Position numbers and translations under genes: made by a program. Positions 1-13,491 of a DNA stretch of 64,000 nt are shown piece after piece. How positions within the stretch are numbered: position 1 is the stretch's first letter; each line of letters opens with the position of its first letter. Origin of the DNA: Lenzites betulinus (Eukaryota > Basidiomycota > Agaricomycetes > Polyporales > Polyporaceae); NCBI GenBank assembly GCA_022264855.1, contig JABYQU010000065.1:113332-177331 (forward strand), read 5' to 3'. The notes under the pieces are model-generated. The model did no database searches and had not been told where the DNA came from. It saw only the letters and a list, made by a program, of their open reading frames with translations.

Positions 1-2468
1 CGTCCGTCGTCAACGCCTTGTTCGGCGGCACCTTGCCGTAGTATCCGACGGTGTATTCGAGTGACCCCGGGCGATCTTTCGAGTCGGGACTGGTGAGCGG
101 GGAGACCCGCCGCGTAGGCTTGCCCCGCTCGCGGATGAGGTCGACGATATCGATCTCGACAAAGCCCATCATATCGTCCTGGAGGATGTGGTGAGTATAC
201 CACCGATCCGCGGCGAACGGCAGTTTACTCACGACACTCATTCGATCAGAGTCCCACAGCTGGAAGCTGAGCTTCTCACGGAGCTTGACCGTGTTCACGT
301 CGACAAGCAGGACGGCAGTCTCCTCGAAGACAGGGTTGCAGTCGTTTTTGATGATGCGCGTCGAGTAGAGCGGCTTCTCGAGACGGGAGTATGTCAACGT
401 CACGTACGGATCTGCTGAAGATAGTGCCGGCATGTTCAGGAAAGCGCTCTACATCGGTGCGAATGTCAACGTACCCGAGCTGCCGGTGGTATCCATCTTC
501 TTTATGCCGGTTGCTCGGTGGATGTGTACGACAATAACCCCAATGGCTTCCGTGTCTGTTTTGAAGTGAGCAACATCATACAAGCATACAGTCGTTGCCA
601 GCCACCTTTCTTGATGTCATCGCCGCTGATGAGTCGCTGGAGGTCAAGCGTCAAACTCTTCGGAGCAACGTACTCCGCCGCCGCGGTATCCAGAGCGCTG
701 GAGATGAACCCTGAGATGAACGGCAAGTTCATGACGTTCGGTAAAGCCCTGCTAAGAGGAGTGGCAGAGATAGTGATGCGTGGAAGGCCCATGAGGGTCA
801 CAAGTGTCGTTTTCACACTGTTAAGCGGAGTCAGCTTTCGTCCGCCCACTCAGAATGGCTGCTTTGAACAACTCACAAGGGAGGGTCCGGAATGAGCTGC
901 AGCCTAGCTCGGAAGGTACCTACTACGCCTGTAACCTCCACCCAAACGGCTGTAGCGCAGATGATTAAGCTTCATGCCGGGTATATGCTGTTTGGGCGAC
1001 GCGACTCACGAACTCTGAACCCGTACACGCCTTTCATTCCGACAAAGAACTCCACGAGCAAGCTATATGCATCTGGGTCAACACAGAAGTCTCATGGCAA
1101 AAGAATAGAGTGCGCACTGAATGTTGTGTGCCTTGCTTTCTGCTGTTTGGCCACTAGGAAGCCCTTCGTACGCGAAGGACACCTCGAGGTTCACATGGTC
1201 GCCATCGAGCGCCTCGCGGTCGTCTGGGCTCACTGTATCAGCGTCGATGCCCATGGCAGCGAGACTGTCTCCTCCCTCCGCGGGGTTCCCCGTGTCGCGA
1301 GTTGATGCATCGGGAAGAGACCGAATGGCTGTGATGCGGCCCGCATTTGAGCCTAGGCCCATGTCCGCAACACGAACAGAGTGCTGCAGAAACGTTCAGT
1401 AATCCATGATGCTGAATAGCTCGAGAAACATACCACAAACGTCGGGACGGACGCCTGCATGATGTCCTCAAGCATGTCGATGAGTGAGCTGAAGAGGTCG
1501 GTGTTGAGGATCGGCCAGAGGCCGCGCACGATGGCGTTCGCCCACTCCGCGCTTTCGCGCGTGCGCTCCTTGTCTGTGACCTTACCGTCGCCGTCCACGT
1601 CGGAGCCAGCAGCCAATCCGCGCATGCGCTCAGCATGCCACATGCGAGTTTCAAAATCCGCTTCCGCAGCCTTGTTCATGCGAAAGAACAGGCAATAGCT
1701 AAGAAAAGCTGGAGGAATTGCGCACAACAAGCGGGCGGCCGTGCTGGAGAATAATGTTGAGAGGGCGAACGCTGCAGCGAATGCCATGGAAATGTATGAA
1801 ATGCTTGTGTTGGTTATCGATAGTACGTTGTCCCGGTGTTCCTTCCAGTCTATCCGGCGAGGTCAGCGATGTCATTTCCCAGCGTGTACGTCAGCAAAAC
1901 ACGACGAATCTCTGTACATTCCCGGGGGTCCTGGGATTGCAGAAAGTTCCTGGACGACTGGACGTGGGTTTCAGATGCTTTCTGTCACTCCCAGGGGTTT
2001 TTTAGTTACCCAGGAACTTACAAAAACCCCAGACACCCAGAGACAGACTCGCTACCACGGTCTGGCCTCCTGGAGCTCCTGGAGAGGGTCCTTCTAGCCC
2101 TCCAGGAGTTTCCAGGCAGCCTGTGATTTCTTTGTTTTACTTACGTACAAAGACGAGTACTCACCTGGCGGAGGAAAGTCTTGGTGAAGCACATTATCCC
2201 CCTTAGACCTGGTGTCCGGATCCTCGTCCGCGTTCCGTATGTCGAGCTCCTCGCCCGTCGTAGGATCTGTGACATGCATGACATGACCCTTGGCGAGCCT
2301 ACGCGCGTTCTTCTCTGTCTGCTTCTCCTCGCGACGAACACTCTGGCCTTGTAGCTGCTGAGCCTTGGCGTTGGTTGCTTTCTCCGGGCTGACGAGCGAT
2401 GTGAGCTTGGTGGCAATGTTGGGTACGGGGTTCTTGCCCGAGTACGGTTCTGCGAGTTTGTGGGTCAT
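1..2468 (-). CDS. SMP/C2-domain tricalbin-like (mug190-type) protein, C-terminus cut by window edge
   Basis: The gene reads from ATG at 2466-2468 leftwards off the window, in several exons. In order one sees a basic, charged N-terminus; a hydrophobic membrane segment (exon near 1690-1840); an EF-hand-like DVDGDGKVTDKE stretch; and an SMP-type lipid-transfer signature (EWANAIVRGLWPIL, then DMLEDIMQAS). The SMP domain continues in exons near 1080-1360 and 960-1075 and ends near 502-849 with LTLDLQRLISG. A C2 domain follows (SADPYVTLTYS, near 300-440) and the frame is still open at base 1. Proteins of this order (TM-SMP-C2) tether the ER to the plasma membrane; S. pombe mug190 and yeast tricalbins are the named relatives. 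Intron ends were judged by eye. The intron after the first exon is unusually long (about 300 bp). Family assignment is fairly secure; exact exon boundaries are not. Confidence 0.75.
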
Positions 2469-4510
2469 GTTGACTAGGTCGTTGTGGTGGCATGCGGGAA
2501 GTCAGATATCTGGTCATAACTTACGGGCGCGTTTAGCACCTCGATGTTGTCATAGTGGAGTAGTGAGATCAGACGCATTTGGAGCCATGGAGATGAGCGA
2601 ATGCGGGGAGCCAAACTTCATCGCGTTGATGAATCGTCTAAAAGACATGACTAAGGGAGATAGTATCAAGCAGACCAGCCCAACGCGAAACACCGCAAGG
2701 TGGATGTGGATGAGACGGTTAATAAACGCCACAAGGCAACGATTAATGGGATGTGCTTATATCATCCACTCCCACGGCTACCCTAACCTCTGCAATGGGC
2801 TGAACTTACCGAGACTTATACCCTCATGATGTACGTACTACTAGTTTCCCTCACCTCCCCCTAAAGTCACCGCTGGCAACACGACTCATTCACCCCGAGC
2901 TCGTAGTCCAACTCAACATGGGCCGAGATGTGTGCACGAGTCTTTCTTCAAGGGCCTTCTTAATCCGCCTCCGCGCGTATATATTCGGGATCTTACTTGT
3001 CTAGTCTGCGGACCAATCTCGCCTAATGACACTAGTACTTATGGCACCTTGTGTAAGTCCCCTTTCATGATGCCCATTCCAGCTACACATATAATGCACG
3101 CCAGGCTCGCCCTTTCCGATTATGCAACGCCAGCTCCAGCGCTCAATTGCGGGATCGAACAAGAAAAGTAGATCACCTCAGTCCGATTGTTGAAACGTTA
3201 ACATCTTGGCAGCGTAGTGGACATGCAGCCTCAACGTACAAGCTGACACTCGGACGATCAGGGCTTCCTTCTAACATATCAAAGTTACTGGCACCTATTC
3301 TAAACTGGGGACTAGCTTCTGCTCCTGTGTGCTATTGATGGTAACGTCTGGCACGACAGTCATATCATGACTGGTGACATCTGGCGTCCTTCTGTCGTTC
3401 CCGCTCGACACCCACGACCGTCCGCATGGACTGCTGGGAATGGTGCCTGTTCACCTTTTTTCGTTCTTCCGAGGTGGATATGCAGCACATGGTTCGGTAC
3501 TGCGGGCTCGAAGCAGGTCACGAATAGCCGCGAAACGGTTTCCGGAAGAATAGTTTGGTTACCCAACACAATTGTAGCGAGTGTCACCAAAACGTCCTGG
3601 CAGTAAGTACTAGATCTAGATCGTGCGCATATCCTGGTCGTCGCTGCGACAAAATCAGGTTGTACTGTGAATTTGTGCCTACTTATTGCGGCGTGTGCCC
3701 CGAGATACATGACCGTCGTCTCAGGCTACGTTCTCTTCACGTCAAAGGTGAGTCTTTCGGCGCGCAATCGTCTTTGGGCAAGCTTAAATGACTTCACCTA
3801 TCGAAGATGGCAACCGTGCCACCGTGCTCAGCTAGGTAGCTTTCCGCCGCGCATGCAGTCCCAGGAGACTACTCCGCTCATACATGGCATGTTGCATCCA
3901 GGTTCTCACTTGGAAAACGACAGGCGTGGCGGCTTCGTTGCCTGTCTCAGTGCCACGGGACATTGCTATTTTTGCATACGGTAAAATCGGTATACTCTCA
4001 TCAAGTGCGGAGATATAATCTCAAGTTCTCGTCTTCTTGCGCAATGATATGAAGGATTAGGACCGACAACGCAAGGGCGCACCTCAAAGTTGCAAGTTGT
4101 CGTAATTTGTGTGACACTCATACTCATCTGAATTTCAGTCGCCTCTTCTTCGTTCCAGAGGCTCTGAAGCATGTGGCCCAACTTCCCGCCGTTGAATCAT
4201 CCTCTTGGATGTATGGATTCCTAATGTGCCGGGCTCTAATCACCCAACCAATCCAAACCGTGGACACATGAACCTTGTAGCCTCACCTCTCCGACATTAA
4301 CTTTATCCAGAGATCGTCTACCGATGAGCCCGGTATCATGTCCCGCGGTACGTATGCTCCGCAACACGCGTTCTCGTGGTCTGAGCTGCGATTCTCTTCT
4401 CCGGATAGATCGCGTATCCATTATCCCCGACAGCTGGGACATGAGCATCAGAGAAGCAGGGAGCACGTATGTCCGTGCTCTTCCTGAGAATCACCTCGGG
4501 CCCATCGCGT
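2469..4510. other. Intergenic, about 2 kb, no gene recognised
   Basis: Short open frames occur on both strands but none shows a recognisable motif, GC-rich codon pattern or splice structure like the neighbouring genes. The right end is the promoter of the aspartic protease gene; the left end should hold the promoter of the SMP/C2 gene. Confidence 0.6.
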
Positions 4511-4517
4511 TATAAAA
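4511..4517 (+). promoter_or_regulatory. TATA box of the aspartic protease gene
   Basis: TATAAAA lies 86 bp before the ATG at 4603 and is followed by a CT-rich leader, the usual arrangement for strongly expressed secreted fungal enzymes. Confidence 0.6.
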
Positions 4518-4602
4518 GCGTCCCGCTCACCACTTTGTATCGCCATCGGAGCTCCCGCTCAGACATCCTCTCCCCTCCCCAGTCAACCTCTTCTTGGCAG
4601 AC

Positions 4603-6547
4603 ATGTCGCGCGGCTTTTCCAGCTCGTTCTTCTCCCTTCTCCTGCTTGCCCTCACCCTAGCCGTGACCGCGCGCGCAACCCCCGTCGTGCAAGTCCGCGA
4701 CAACCTCGTCCGGCTCTCGTTCGCGAAGCGCTTCAACCTCACCGGCTCGGGCAAGCTTCTCGCGCGGGATCAGGCGCGTGCGCACAATCTCCGTGCGCGC
4801 GCGAACGCAAAGCTCTCCGGCACCCCCCTCACTGCCGATGCGCTGGTCAGCGTGCCCGCAGACAACCAGGTCGTGGACTATGTCGTCAACGTGCGTGCTA
4901 TCTGCCGGATATTTTTGGACTCCATATTAATGACTTTCCATTGACCAGGTCGGCGTCGGAAGTCCTCCCACCACGTGTATGTCTCGGTGCTTCTCAGGTG
5001 TCTAGGCAGGGCTAACGCGCGGCGGTATCGCAGACTCGCTCCTGGTGGATACCGGCAGTTCCAACACCTGGGTCGGCGCCGGCAAATCGTTCGTGCAGAC
5101 GTCAACCACGAAGCAGACACAGGACCGTGTGGTGCGTGTCTTCTCTGACAGGTCTTCGTGATTTCTGTGCACTCAACATCTTTGCACAGTCCGTGACCTA
5201 CGGCTCGGGCGAATTCTCCGGTACGCACTGGTTCAGCGGACCATGCGATGAACGACACTGACGACTGCATAGGCACCGAGTTCATTGACACCGTCGATCT
5301 CGGCAACAACCTTGTCATTAACGGTCAGTCCATCGGAGTTGCGACATCGTCGGAGGGCTTCGATGGCGTTGATGGCATCCTTGGGTATGCGGAGTTAACC
5401 CTCAATAAACGTCTCTCTAGACTCACCACCCTGTTTCTGCCAGTATCGGCCCAGTTGACCTCACTGTCGAAACTCTCTCTCCCGATACTAGGTCTACAAT
5501 CCCCACGGGTAGGTAGCACTCTTGGGTGCTGAGCGCTGAGCTTATGCTCCATCGGAGGCTTGTACGCTTCACCGTATCAGACATGACTTACCGACGTACA
5601 CGCTTCTAGTGACCGACAACCTTTTCTCCCAAGGCGTGATTACAGAGGACCTAGTCGCGGTCTCCTTTGAGCCTACAAACGAAGATGAGATAGTCAACGG
5701 CGAGCTCACCTTCGGTGGCACGGACTCTTCCAAGTTCGTGGGCGCCATCAACTTCGCGTACGTCTCTTCCGTATTCTCATGTTCATGGGAATTGCGGCGC
5801 TAACACGACCATGACGTCGCCTGCACCCTGCGTGCACATGCACCTGTGAACGCCTCGCACACTAGGCCTCTCACCCGTACGTCACCCGCGTCGGAGTTCT
5901 TCGGTATCAACCAGGCGATCAAGCTCGGGTCGACCTCCATTCTCTCCAACACCGCCGGCATCGTCGACACCGGCACCACGCTCACGCTCATCGCCACTGG
6001 TCCGTACAGATCCCGTTCCGCCGCTGCATTCTCATCTCACGCACTAACGGGCTCCACACAGATGCCCTGCAGAAGTACCAGAAGGCGACGGGTGCCGTGT
6101 TGGACAACGAGACCGGCCTGCTCCGCATTACCGCTGCGCAGTTCGCTAAGCTTCCAAGCTTGTTCTTCACCATCAACGGGGTGCGCTCCCCTTCCATCTG
6201 TCAGTCTCCAGGGCCCCTGACTGACTTCCCCGCCCCTCCCAGGTCAACCTTGAGTTCACCGCCAACGCCCAGCTCTTCCCTGTACGTTCCCTTCGAGTCC
6301 GCATCTATCCAACCGTTCGTGACGTGCTGATACTTTCCGTCCTGTGTAGCGCTCGCTGAACACCGCGATCGGTGGTAACGCGAACGACCTCTACCTCATC
6401 GTCGGCGACATCGGCACGCGCAGCGGCTCTGGGCTCGACTTCATCAACGGCCAAACGTTCCTGGAGCGCTTCTACGCCGTCTTCGATACCACGAACCGCC
6501 GTGTCGGCTTCGCCAACACTCCGTTCACGACTGCGACGACGAACTAG
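4603..6547 (+). CDS. Secreted pepsin-like aspartic protease (family A1, polyporopepsin-like)
   Basis: The start is the ATG at 4603; the open frame runs further upstream only from a non-ATG codon. The protein opens with a signal peptide (SSFFSLLLLALTLAVTARA) and a basic propeptide. The first catalytic motif is DTGSSNTW, on the exon beginning near 5034. The flap region reads VTYGSGEFSG, and DGVDGILG follows. The second catalytic motif is DTGTTLTLIA (near 5960-5998). The C-terminus ends NRRVGFANTPF before the TAG at 6545-6547. About nine short introns interrupt the gene; the first is 4891-4948 (GTGCGT...CAG). Both catalytic Asp residues are present, so an active secreted acid endopeptidase is expected, with a role in extracellular protein breakdown. 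The length fits wood-decay fungal A1 proteases. It stands alone, transcribed towards the P450 cluster. Confidence 0.9.
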
Positions 6548-6851
6548 AGGCCACAAGACGGCCTTACACGATTATAAGTGGGATTAAAAGACGCTTGATA
6601 CATGGGCTAGGATGTAGATGTTGGCGGCGCGCGAGACGCGTAGGGTACGGGGTTTTCGGGTGTATAAGGCTTGATTGTGTGCTACTACTTCCTTGGGTGT
6701 TGTTGTACAAATAAAGTTCGCGTTGGGATACTTTGCAAACGGCCCCGTCTGATTGAACCTTAGTATTAATACGTTGTTGTTTAAGACGAGTCGTCGAGTT
6801 CCAGTCCCCACTTTCAACATGACAAAGGCCCCAGCATTCCCGCTGGACCGT

Positions 6852-9302
6852 CTATGATTGCGAACCGCGGACGTATCGCGTGACCAAGAGAGGCATCTGG
6901 TGCCCCTCCTTGGGTGCGCTGCGGAGCTTGGGACGCTGCACGACGTTCGTCTTGCTCTGGATGTCTTCAGGCGGCACGGCAAGTGCGAACTCGAACGCGC
7001 GCACGAGCACAAATATGAGTGCCTTCATCCTACACCGCAAATGTTTTAGTAGACTCGTGCGGGCAAAGGGGCAACAAACAGACGAGGACGCACTCGACGA
7101 GGGAGAAGCGGTACCCGATGCACGCTCGCGGGCCACCAATGAATGTGAGGATGTTGCTCCACACGCCCGGGATGCTCGCGACCGCGTCTGCGGGATGGGC
7201 CCAGCGTTCAGGCCTGGGACGCGCAGGTCAGCCTGTCGCATCTAGAGGCCGAGTGGTAATGGGGGACGTACTTGAACTCGAGCGCGTCTTCGCCCCAGTA
7301 TTTCTTCGACCGGTTTAGAGCGAGAATCGGGATCATGATAGAGCTTCCCTTGGAGACCCTGCAAGTCTCGGGGGTTGAATTTCCTACTTCGGAGTGACTT
7401 TAAAATTAATGATACAGATACTCACTTGATGCTATCCTGTACTCGTCCGTAGCGGTCGACGAACGGCTCGCTGACCGGGATGACGTCGTCCTTGATTGCA
7501 ACGCGGCTAGTCAAAGGAACCGGCGCGTGGAGGCGCAGGGTCTCGCGCACGACCGCATCGAGATACGGGAGGCTGTTGAGCTCGTCCATGGTAGGGGCGT
7601 CCGTATTGAGGGTGAACAATTCTTCACGGAGCTTCTTCTGTACGTCGGGAGCCTGAGTAAGCGCATACAGGCACCAGGTAGTTCCGGTGCTTGTAGTATC
7701 GTGCCCTGCAGCGAGAAATCTAGACGGCGTAATTAGCTTAGACGCTGCGTCTCTTTACAATCACAGAGCTGCGTACGTCGGAACCTCTACATGGTGATTC
7801 TCTTCAGATAGGAATTATGAAGAAATGAAACATGACGCACGGGCTAGAACATCCTCGTCAGAAAGCCGCTGATTGTCTGGAATGTCCATCGCCATGTTCG
7901 CTTTGAGCAGAAGCGTGAGGAGGTCACGGCCCTGCAGATCACCCCTCTTCACGCCTTTCTTCTCCGTACCCTCGGCCAGTTCGCGCTCGATCTCAGCCTT
8001 CTTCTCCGCAATAAGCTCCTTGCCGATACGGCGCATGACCCCTCGAGCGCGTTGGATGCACTTGGATGCCTCATCCGGCTGGTTTGAGGTCGCAAACATG
8101 CGTGAGCCTGCAGTGTAGACGGCGCAGCGGAATAACGCACAATGATATCCAGGATGGGGAAGAAATTCTTCATGATCACGAACACGGTGAAGGTGCGGGG
8201 CAAGAAGAGCTGCTGGAATGCTTCGTTGAACTCGTTCGGCTCGCCGGTGGGGTTGAGAGCGTTGAAGCGGTAGCCAAATCCTGCGAAGAAAGACCTTATA
8301 TTGAATGCGTGCTCGCGTCGCGTAGATGATGGTGTGCGCCTTACCTGCTAATCCGATGACATCGAGAGTCGTCTTAGTGAGTCCGCTGAGAACGTCGAGG
8401 CGTGCGTTGGGGACCCCGTCACCCATCATCTGAGCATCCCAAATATCCCGCAACTGTGGCAACGCCTGCGAGTTAGCATCAATGTTCAGCGCCATGAGTC
8501 GATTGACTCACTTCTATTGCTTTTTGGACGAATATTTCAGTGAGGTCACGTATTTGTGCGGGTCCGAACGCAGGGTTCTATGTCAAAGGCCCCCGTCAGT
8601 ACGCAGCCCAAGTTCGCACATAAAAAGCGCAGGTGGTACCAAGATCCGCCGCTAAATTTGGGTCATGGTCAACTCGGAGGGATCATCATGTGGGTCAGCC
8701 AGTATGACGAACTTACCTGTCGTCTGTGTTGTTCGCCTACAAATTCACGGTAAGTGTCAAACCACGATATCATTTCTTTGATACGGCTCAGTTATGACCC
8801 ACCTTCTGTGAAAAGTATTCCTGTTGCGCAAGGGTCAAGTTAGTGGCAGCCGCGTAGCACTAGTGTGCCTACTCCCGCACCTTCACCGAGAACCTTGGCA
8901 AGATTACGTCGGGCAACCTCTGGCTTTCGGTAGTCCGCGGAGTGGGTCAGGATGTGATTCAGAGCGCGAGCATCCAATGTAAACAGACGGTCTTCCTGTA
9001 TCATAATCTCTTGTAAACATGCTGGACCGAGGCTAGGGACTCGGAGAATTGCTTACGTTGAGGAAGCCCTTGTACACTATGTGGGGGCCATACTCCGCGA
9101 GCCACCGTTCCTGTGGCACAGAGTTATCCTTCGCTTGTATATGTTTCATGTTGCCGTAAAACCAGCTGGGATTGGGCGGTCCCGGCAGGTTCCTGAGTGC
9201 CGTCGGAGTGCATCGCGGCAAGAGCGGCCAGGCTTTCCATATCGCGGCGCCCACAATGCCTAGAAAGCACAGAAGTACGGTTAGCAGAACTGAGATCATC
9301 AT
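6852..9302 (-). CDS. Cytochrome P450 (P450-A), microsomal type
   Basis: ATG at 9300-9302 opens an N-terminal membrane anchor ([19 protein letters not shown]), then the proline-rich hinge LPGPPNPSW. Later exons give the I-helix oxygen-binding motif AGHDTTST, the K-helix ExxR as [13 protein letters not shown], and the haem-binding loop [13 protein letters not shown] with its cysteine ligand. The last exon ends at the TAG at 6852-6854. The intron before that exon runs from GTGCGT to GTGTAG. All catalytic landmarks are intact across many short introns, so the gene looks functional. Such enzymes hydroxylate lipophilic substrates at the ER; the substrate cannot be read from sequence. It is the first of two tandem, same-strand copies and closely resembles P450-B and P450-C. 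No CYP family number is assigned because that needs an alignment. Confidence 0.88.
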
Positions 9303-9408
9303 GCGACGGATATTGTCAAGGGGTGGGAACAGATGCCAGGTTCACGGAGGATGATCAGCGGACAAGTGACCAGGCGGATTGCGGGGGCACGAACGGACCT
9401 GCTTGTTC

Positions 9409-9415
9409 TTATATA
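9409..9415 (-). promoter_or_regulatory. TATA-like box upstream of P450-A
   Basis: TATATAA on the minus strand lies 107 bp before the P450-A start codon. Between it and P450-B (9416-9918) no gene is seen. Confidence 0.4.
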
Positions 9416-9918
9416 CCCGCACAGTCACGACAGTCCACTAGTGGAGGCTTCGAATCGTATGACCGCCATCATTATTTGCGCGCCCGGCCGTACGACGTAT
9501 CGCACAGTAACGAAGCTGCGAGCTCACTGCCACCGCAGCAGACCCGACATCCTTGCCGAGAGACGTGAGAACCGCAGCTTAAGCGCGTTGTCCGAGGTCA
9601 GCATACCGCGGAAGGAGACATCCATCAAACCCCCCGCGATACACCACGCTGCACACGCAGGCTTTCCGTCTCCAGCGTTCACCATTCTGCTACCTCTGGT
9701 AACTGCCGGTGATGCCACGATCAAAATTCTGCAGAACGGACTGGACTCTATCGCCGGATGGCTGGGTTATTGAGTGTCAAAGAATTTTCGCAAATAAAGG
9801 ACTGAGCCGGAGCTGTCTGATATACGGGATGAAACTACTATCAACGAGAGGTGGGTTATAACCGAAGATATTACTATTCCAGACTATGACATGACATACC
9901 TACACTCCCAAGTACTAA

Positions 9919-12176
9919 TCACTGCACACGCTTCACCCTCTTGATCAAGAGAGGCATCTGTCCGCCCTGCTCGGGGGCGCTGCGGAGGATCGGGCGCTGC
10001 ACGATGCTGGTCTTCTTCTCGATGTCGCTAGGGTCTACCGCGAGCTCAAACTCAAACGCGCGCACGAGCGCGAAGATGAGAGCCTTCATCCTGTGGGATC
10101 CACAACTACGTCAGCGACAGGGGCGCACATACGAAGGCGGGCAAATGGCGCACTCGACGAGGGAGAACCGATACCCGATGCACGCGCGCGGCCCACCGAG
10201 GAAGGACAGCATGTGGCCCCATACTCCGGGAATGCTGGAGATCGCTTCCGGAGGGTTTTCCCAACGCTCGGGCCTGCAGTGCTGACGTGAGCGATCAAGC
10301 GGCGGGATTGGTGCGGGACCACGTACTTGAACTCGTACGCATCCTCGCCCCAAAGCCTCTTCGACCTGTTCAAGGAGAGGATAGGGATGACTATCGGGGT
10401 ACCCTTCGAAATCCGGATCGCGTCTTGCACTTTGCCATAGCGGTCGACGAACGGCTCGCTGACAGGGATCACATCGTCCTTCGTCGCGATGCGTATTGTC
10501 GTCGGGACGGGGGAGTGGATGCGCAATGTCTCGCGTACTACTGCGTCGAGATACGGGAGGCTATTAAGTTCGTCCATCGTCGGTGTGTCCGTTTGAATCG
10601 TGAACAACTCGTCGCGCAGCTTCTTCTGGACATCGGGAGCCTGAGTGAGCGCATATAGACACCAGGTAGTCGAGGAGCTCGTCGTCTCGTGTCCGGCAAC
10701 CAGGAATCTGTAAGTAGGGGTGAGAAAGTATCGCCAGCATGATAGACAACAGCTGCGTACGTAGGAACCTCTGCACAATGCCGTCAGATAATGATCGCGT
10801 CCGGTATCAAGAGATAACTTACGAGCAAGCACATCTTCGTCTGAGAGTCTCTGATTGTCTGGTATGTCTGTGGCCATATTAGCCTTCAGGAGCAGAGTGA
10901 GTAAATCCCGGCCCCGGACATCCTTCCGCTCCAAGCCGCGGTTCTTGCTCTCAGCTACCTCACGGGAGATCTCGGCTTTCTTCTCCCGGATTAGTTGAGT
11001 ACCGATACGACGCATGACCGCCTGTGCATGGTCGACGCGTCGTGCGCGCTCATCGCGCTATTGAACGCGTTGTGATAAGCCCACGAGGAAAGTAGAAGTG
11101 TACACAACACTTACGAATCTTTTCAAGATGGGGAAGAAAAACTTGAGCAGCATCCACGGAGTGAAATTGGGAGAGGGATTGAAAATGTCTTGAAAGGCCT
11201 GATTGAGTTCGTTTGGGCTTCCGCTCGGGTTGAGAGCGTCGAAACGGTAATTGAATCCTGGGAATAGCATCTGGCAATCGGACATTGTAGTCAAGATGTA
11301 CCATAAAACGACGTACCGGCTAGACCGATAACATCGAGCGTCATTTTGCTCAAACCCGACAGCACGTCGACGCGAGTGGGCGAACCATCCGCGCTGATTT
11401 GGACGTCCCAGAAGTCCCGCAGCTATTATTTCATGCATTAGCAGCGTGGCCTGGGCAGAAGAATTGTACGCATACTTCTTTGGCTTTGTCGACAAAAATG
11501 GACGTTAGTTCCCGGATTTGAGCAGGGCCAAATGCAGGGTTCTGTGATAAAGACGGTCAGGCCATTATGCCAGGACCTGGATGCCGTCACATACCATGAT
11601 GCGTCTCTGTATCGAAAGACATTAACAAGGCGAATTCATCACTGGCTGGGATAAAATCATACCTGCTGCCTATGTTGTTCGCCTTCGGTAAAGAGAACGC
11701 CTAGCCGAATTCTGATTTAGTGACAACTTTGCACTTGATGCTGCACCACGCACCTTCTCCAAGGATTTCAGCCAAGTTCTTTCGGGCCTCTTCTGGCTTC
11801 TGGTAATCGGCCGAGTGTGTGAGGATATGATTCATCGCCCGAGTGTCGATCGTCCACAGGCGAGCAAGCTGTGCATGGACTCCCTTTAGCAGCCGCCATG
11901 GAAACCATGGACTAGAGCAAGGCTCACGCTTAAGAAACCCCTGTACATGAGCACAGAGCCATACTGCGCTGCCCACCGCTCCTGGGGGACCGAGTTTTCC
12001 TCGTCATTGATCACCTTCATTTGCCCAAAGAACCAGCCAGGGTTGGGAGGTCCCGGCAAATTGTTGATGCCCGCACTGAACGGGCGCGGAAGGAAAGGCC
12101 GTAACGTCCATAACGCGATGGCGGTAACGGCTGCGAGAGCTAAGAGAGATATCTCCCCAAGCGAAGGCTGGAACAT
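9919..12176 (-). CDS. Cytochrome P450 (P450-B), microsomal type
   Basis: ATG at 12174-12176 begins a membrane anchor ([16 protein letters not shown]) followed by [12 protein letters not shown]. Exons then give the I-helix [12 protein letters not shown], the ExxR motif [13 protein letters not shown], and the haem loop [13 protein letters not shown]. The protein ends [12 protein letters not shown] at the TGA at 9919-9921. It is a tandem duplicate of P450-A: the same exon pattern, near-identical [10 protein letters not shown] and [13 protein letters not shown] segments, and the same strand. No disabling change was seen. It should be an ER-anchored monooxygenase with NADPH-P450 reductase as partner; the substrate is unknown. 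Confidence 0.88.
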
Positions 12177-12244
12177 AGCTCCAGATACTGGTGTTCGAGT
12201 GGGAGGGATTGGCAGATGAAGTTCCGGCCACTGCTATCTCGGGC

Positions 12245-12250
12245 TTTATA
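12245..12250 (-). promoter_or_regulatory. TATA box of P450-B
   Basis: TATAAA on the minus strand lies 68 bp before the P450-B ATG, a normal spacing for a fungal core promoter. Confidence 0.55.
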
Positions 12251-13491
12251 CGCCTACGGTCTTGAAGGGTATGCGTGTTACTGTTCCTGGGGATTGCACA
12301 GTCCGGCGAACGTGCCGATTCACGCGCGGCCTGTCAGAGATTCGGCCGGATAGTTGGGTTGTGAGTACATCGGAATGCAAAGCTGAGCGCGGGGACTGCG
12401 GCGATCACATACGCTGTCTCCGAATAACTCGGAGGCCCCTTAAACCCTCCCGGGCCATCTGATTTGTCAGCGGCATACAAGTAAATGCCGGCGCCGGGGC
12501 TCTGCTCCGAGGCTACGCCTCCAGCAGCCTCCAGCTAGTAGACGATGGTGACAGTTGCCTAGAACAAGAGACCGTCGAGCGCAAGATCGACCTGCTGGAG
12601 CGATCCCGGACGACCCTGAAGAGTCCCTGAAGGGTGGCGGTGAGAGCCCAGGGTTTCGGCTGATACTAGATACATTGACTCGGAAATTGTATAAACTACA
12701 AAAGTATAGTCAATTAGTACTTTCAGGCAGTTGATCACTGCAGTGCCGCTGTAAGGTCCCTCCAGCAAGCTTTCTACGCAGCTTGCGCATTTTGCGACGT
12801 GATTTGAAGCAATTCCAGTCCATTCAAGTATAAGCCTCAATCCGATATATGTATTCACGCGCGGTGACAGATCAACGTAAGCACCGTCGGGGGAACAGGG
12901 AAGGGGGGGGATGTGGAAAGGCATGCATGTGGAAAGGCATGCATGTGTAGTAGACGGGAGGCTGCGAGGTGTAAATCAAGCACCGAAACACCGGGAGATA
13001 CACGTAACCAGCCCGGGGTTCACGAGTCAAGACATCATGCGTCGTCGAAAACCAGCCAATAGATTACATTACTGAGCCAATAAAACAGCTATGCCGAAGT
13101 CGATGGAACCAACAGACCTAGAGCGTCGCAAATTTTCAGCTACCAGATCAAGAAATAATAGAACAAGGGAAGGGACGAACGTTCGAAGCAAATCCATCAT
13201 GCCATAATCACAGTATAATAGACCAAGGTACTTATGGGGCGAGGAGAGGGATCGTCGCCGGCGACAGACGCAAACGTTCGGCCGTGGAGTGTGAGAAGAG
13301 CTATGCACGAGCCACGAGCATTGAACGCATTTGAAAATCTATCAGCTAGTGATTATGACGATGCTTCTACGTGATCTTCTCATCAGTGCAAGTTGACGCA
13401 GCATATTAAACCTGACTTACCTTCTTCACAATGAGATCAGAGCACTACCCCACACAACCTGACCCTCATCGAAACACTCGACCGTTGCAAG
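12251..13491. other. Intergenic, about 1.2 kb, no gene recognised
   Basis: No coding signal is recognised. A short perfect tandem duplication (unit ATGTGGAAAGGCATGC, near 12911-12945) and a G-run near 12900 are the only visible structure. Confidence 0.55.

Noticed and set aside
9333..9773. 146-codon plus-strand frame upstream of P450-A
   Set aside because: No recognisable domain; it lies in the P450-A promoter and on the opposite strand to the local genes.
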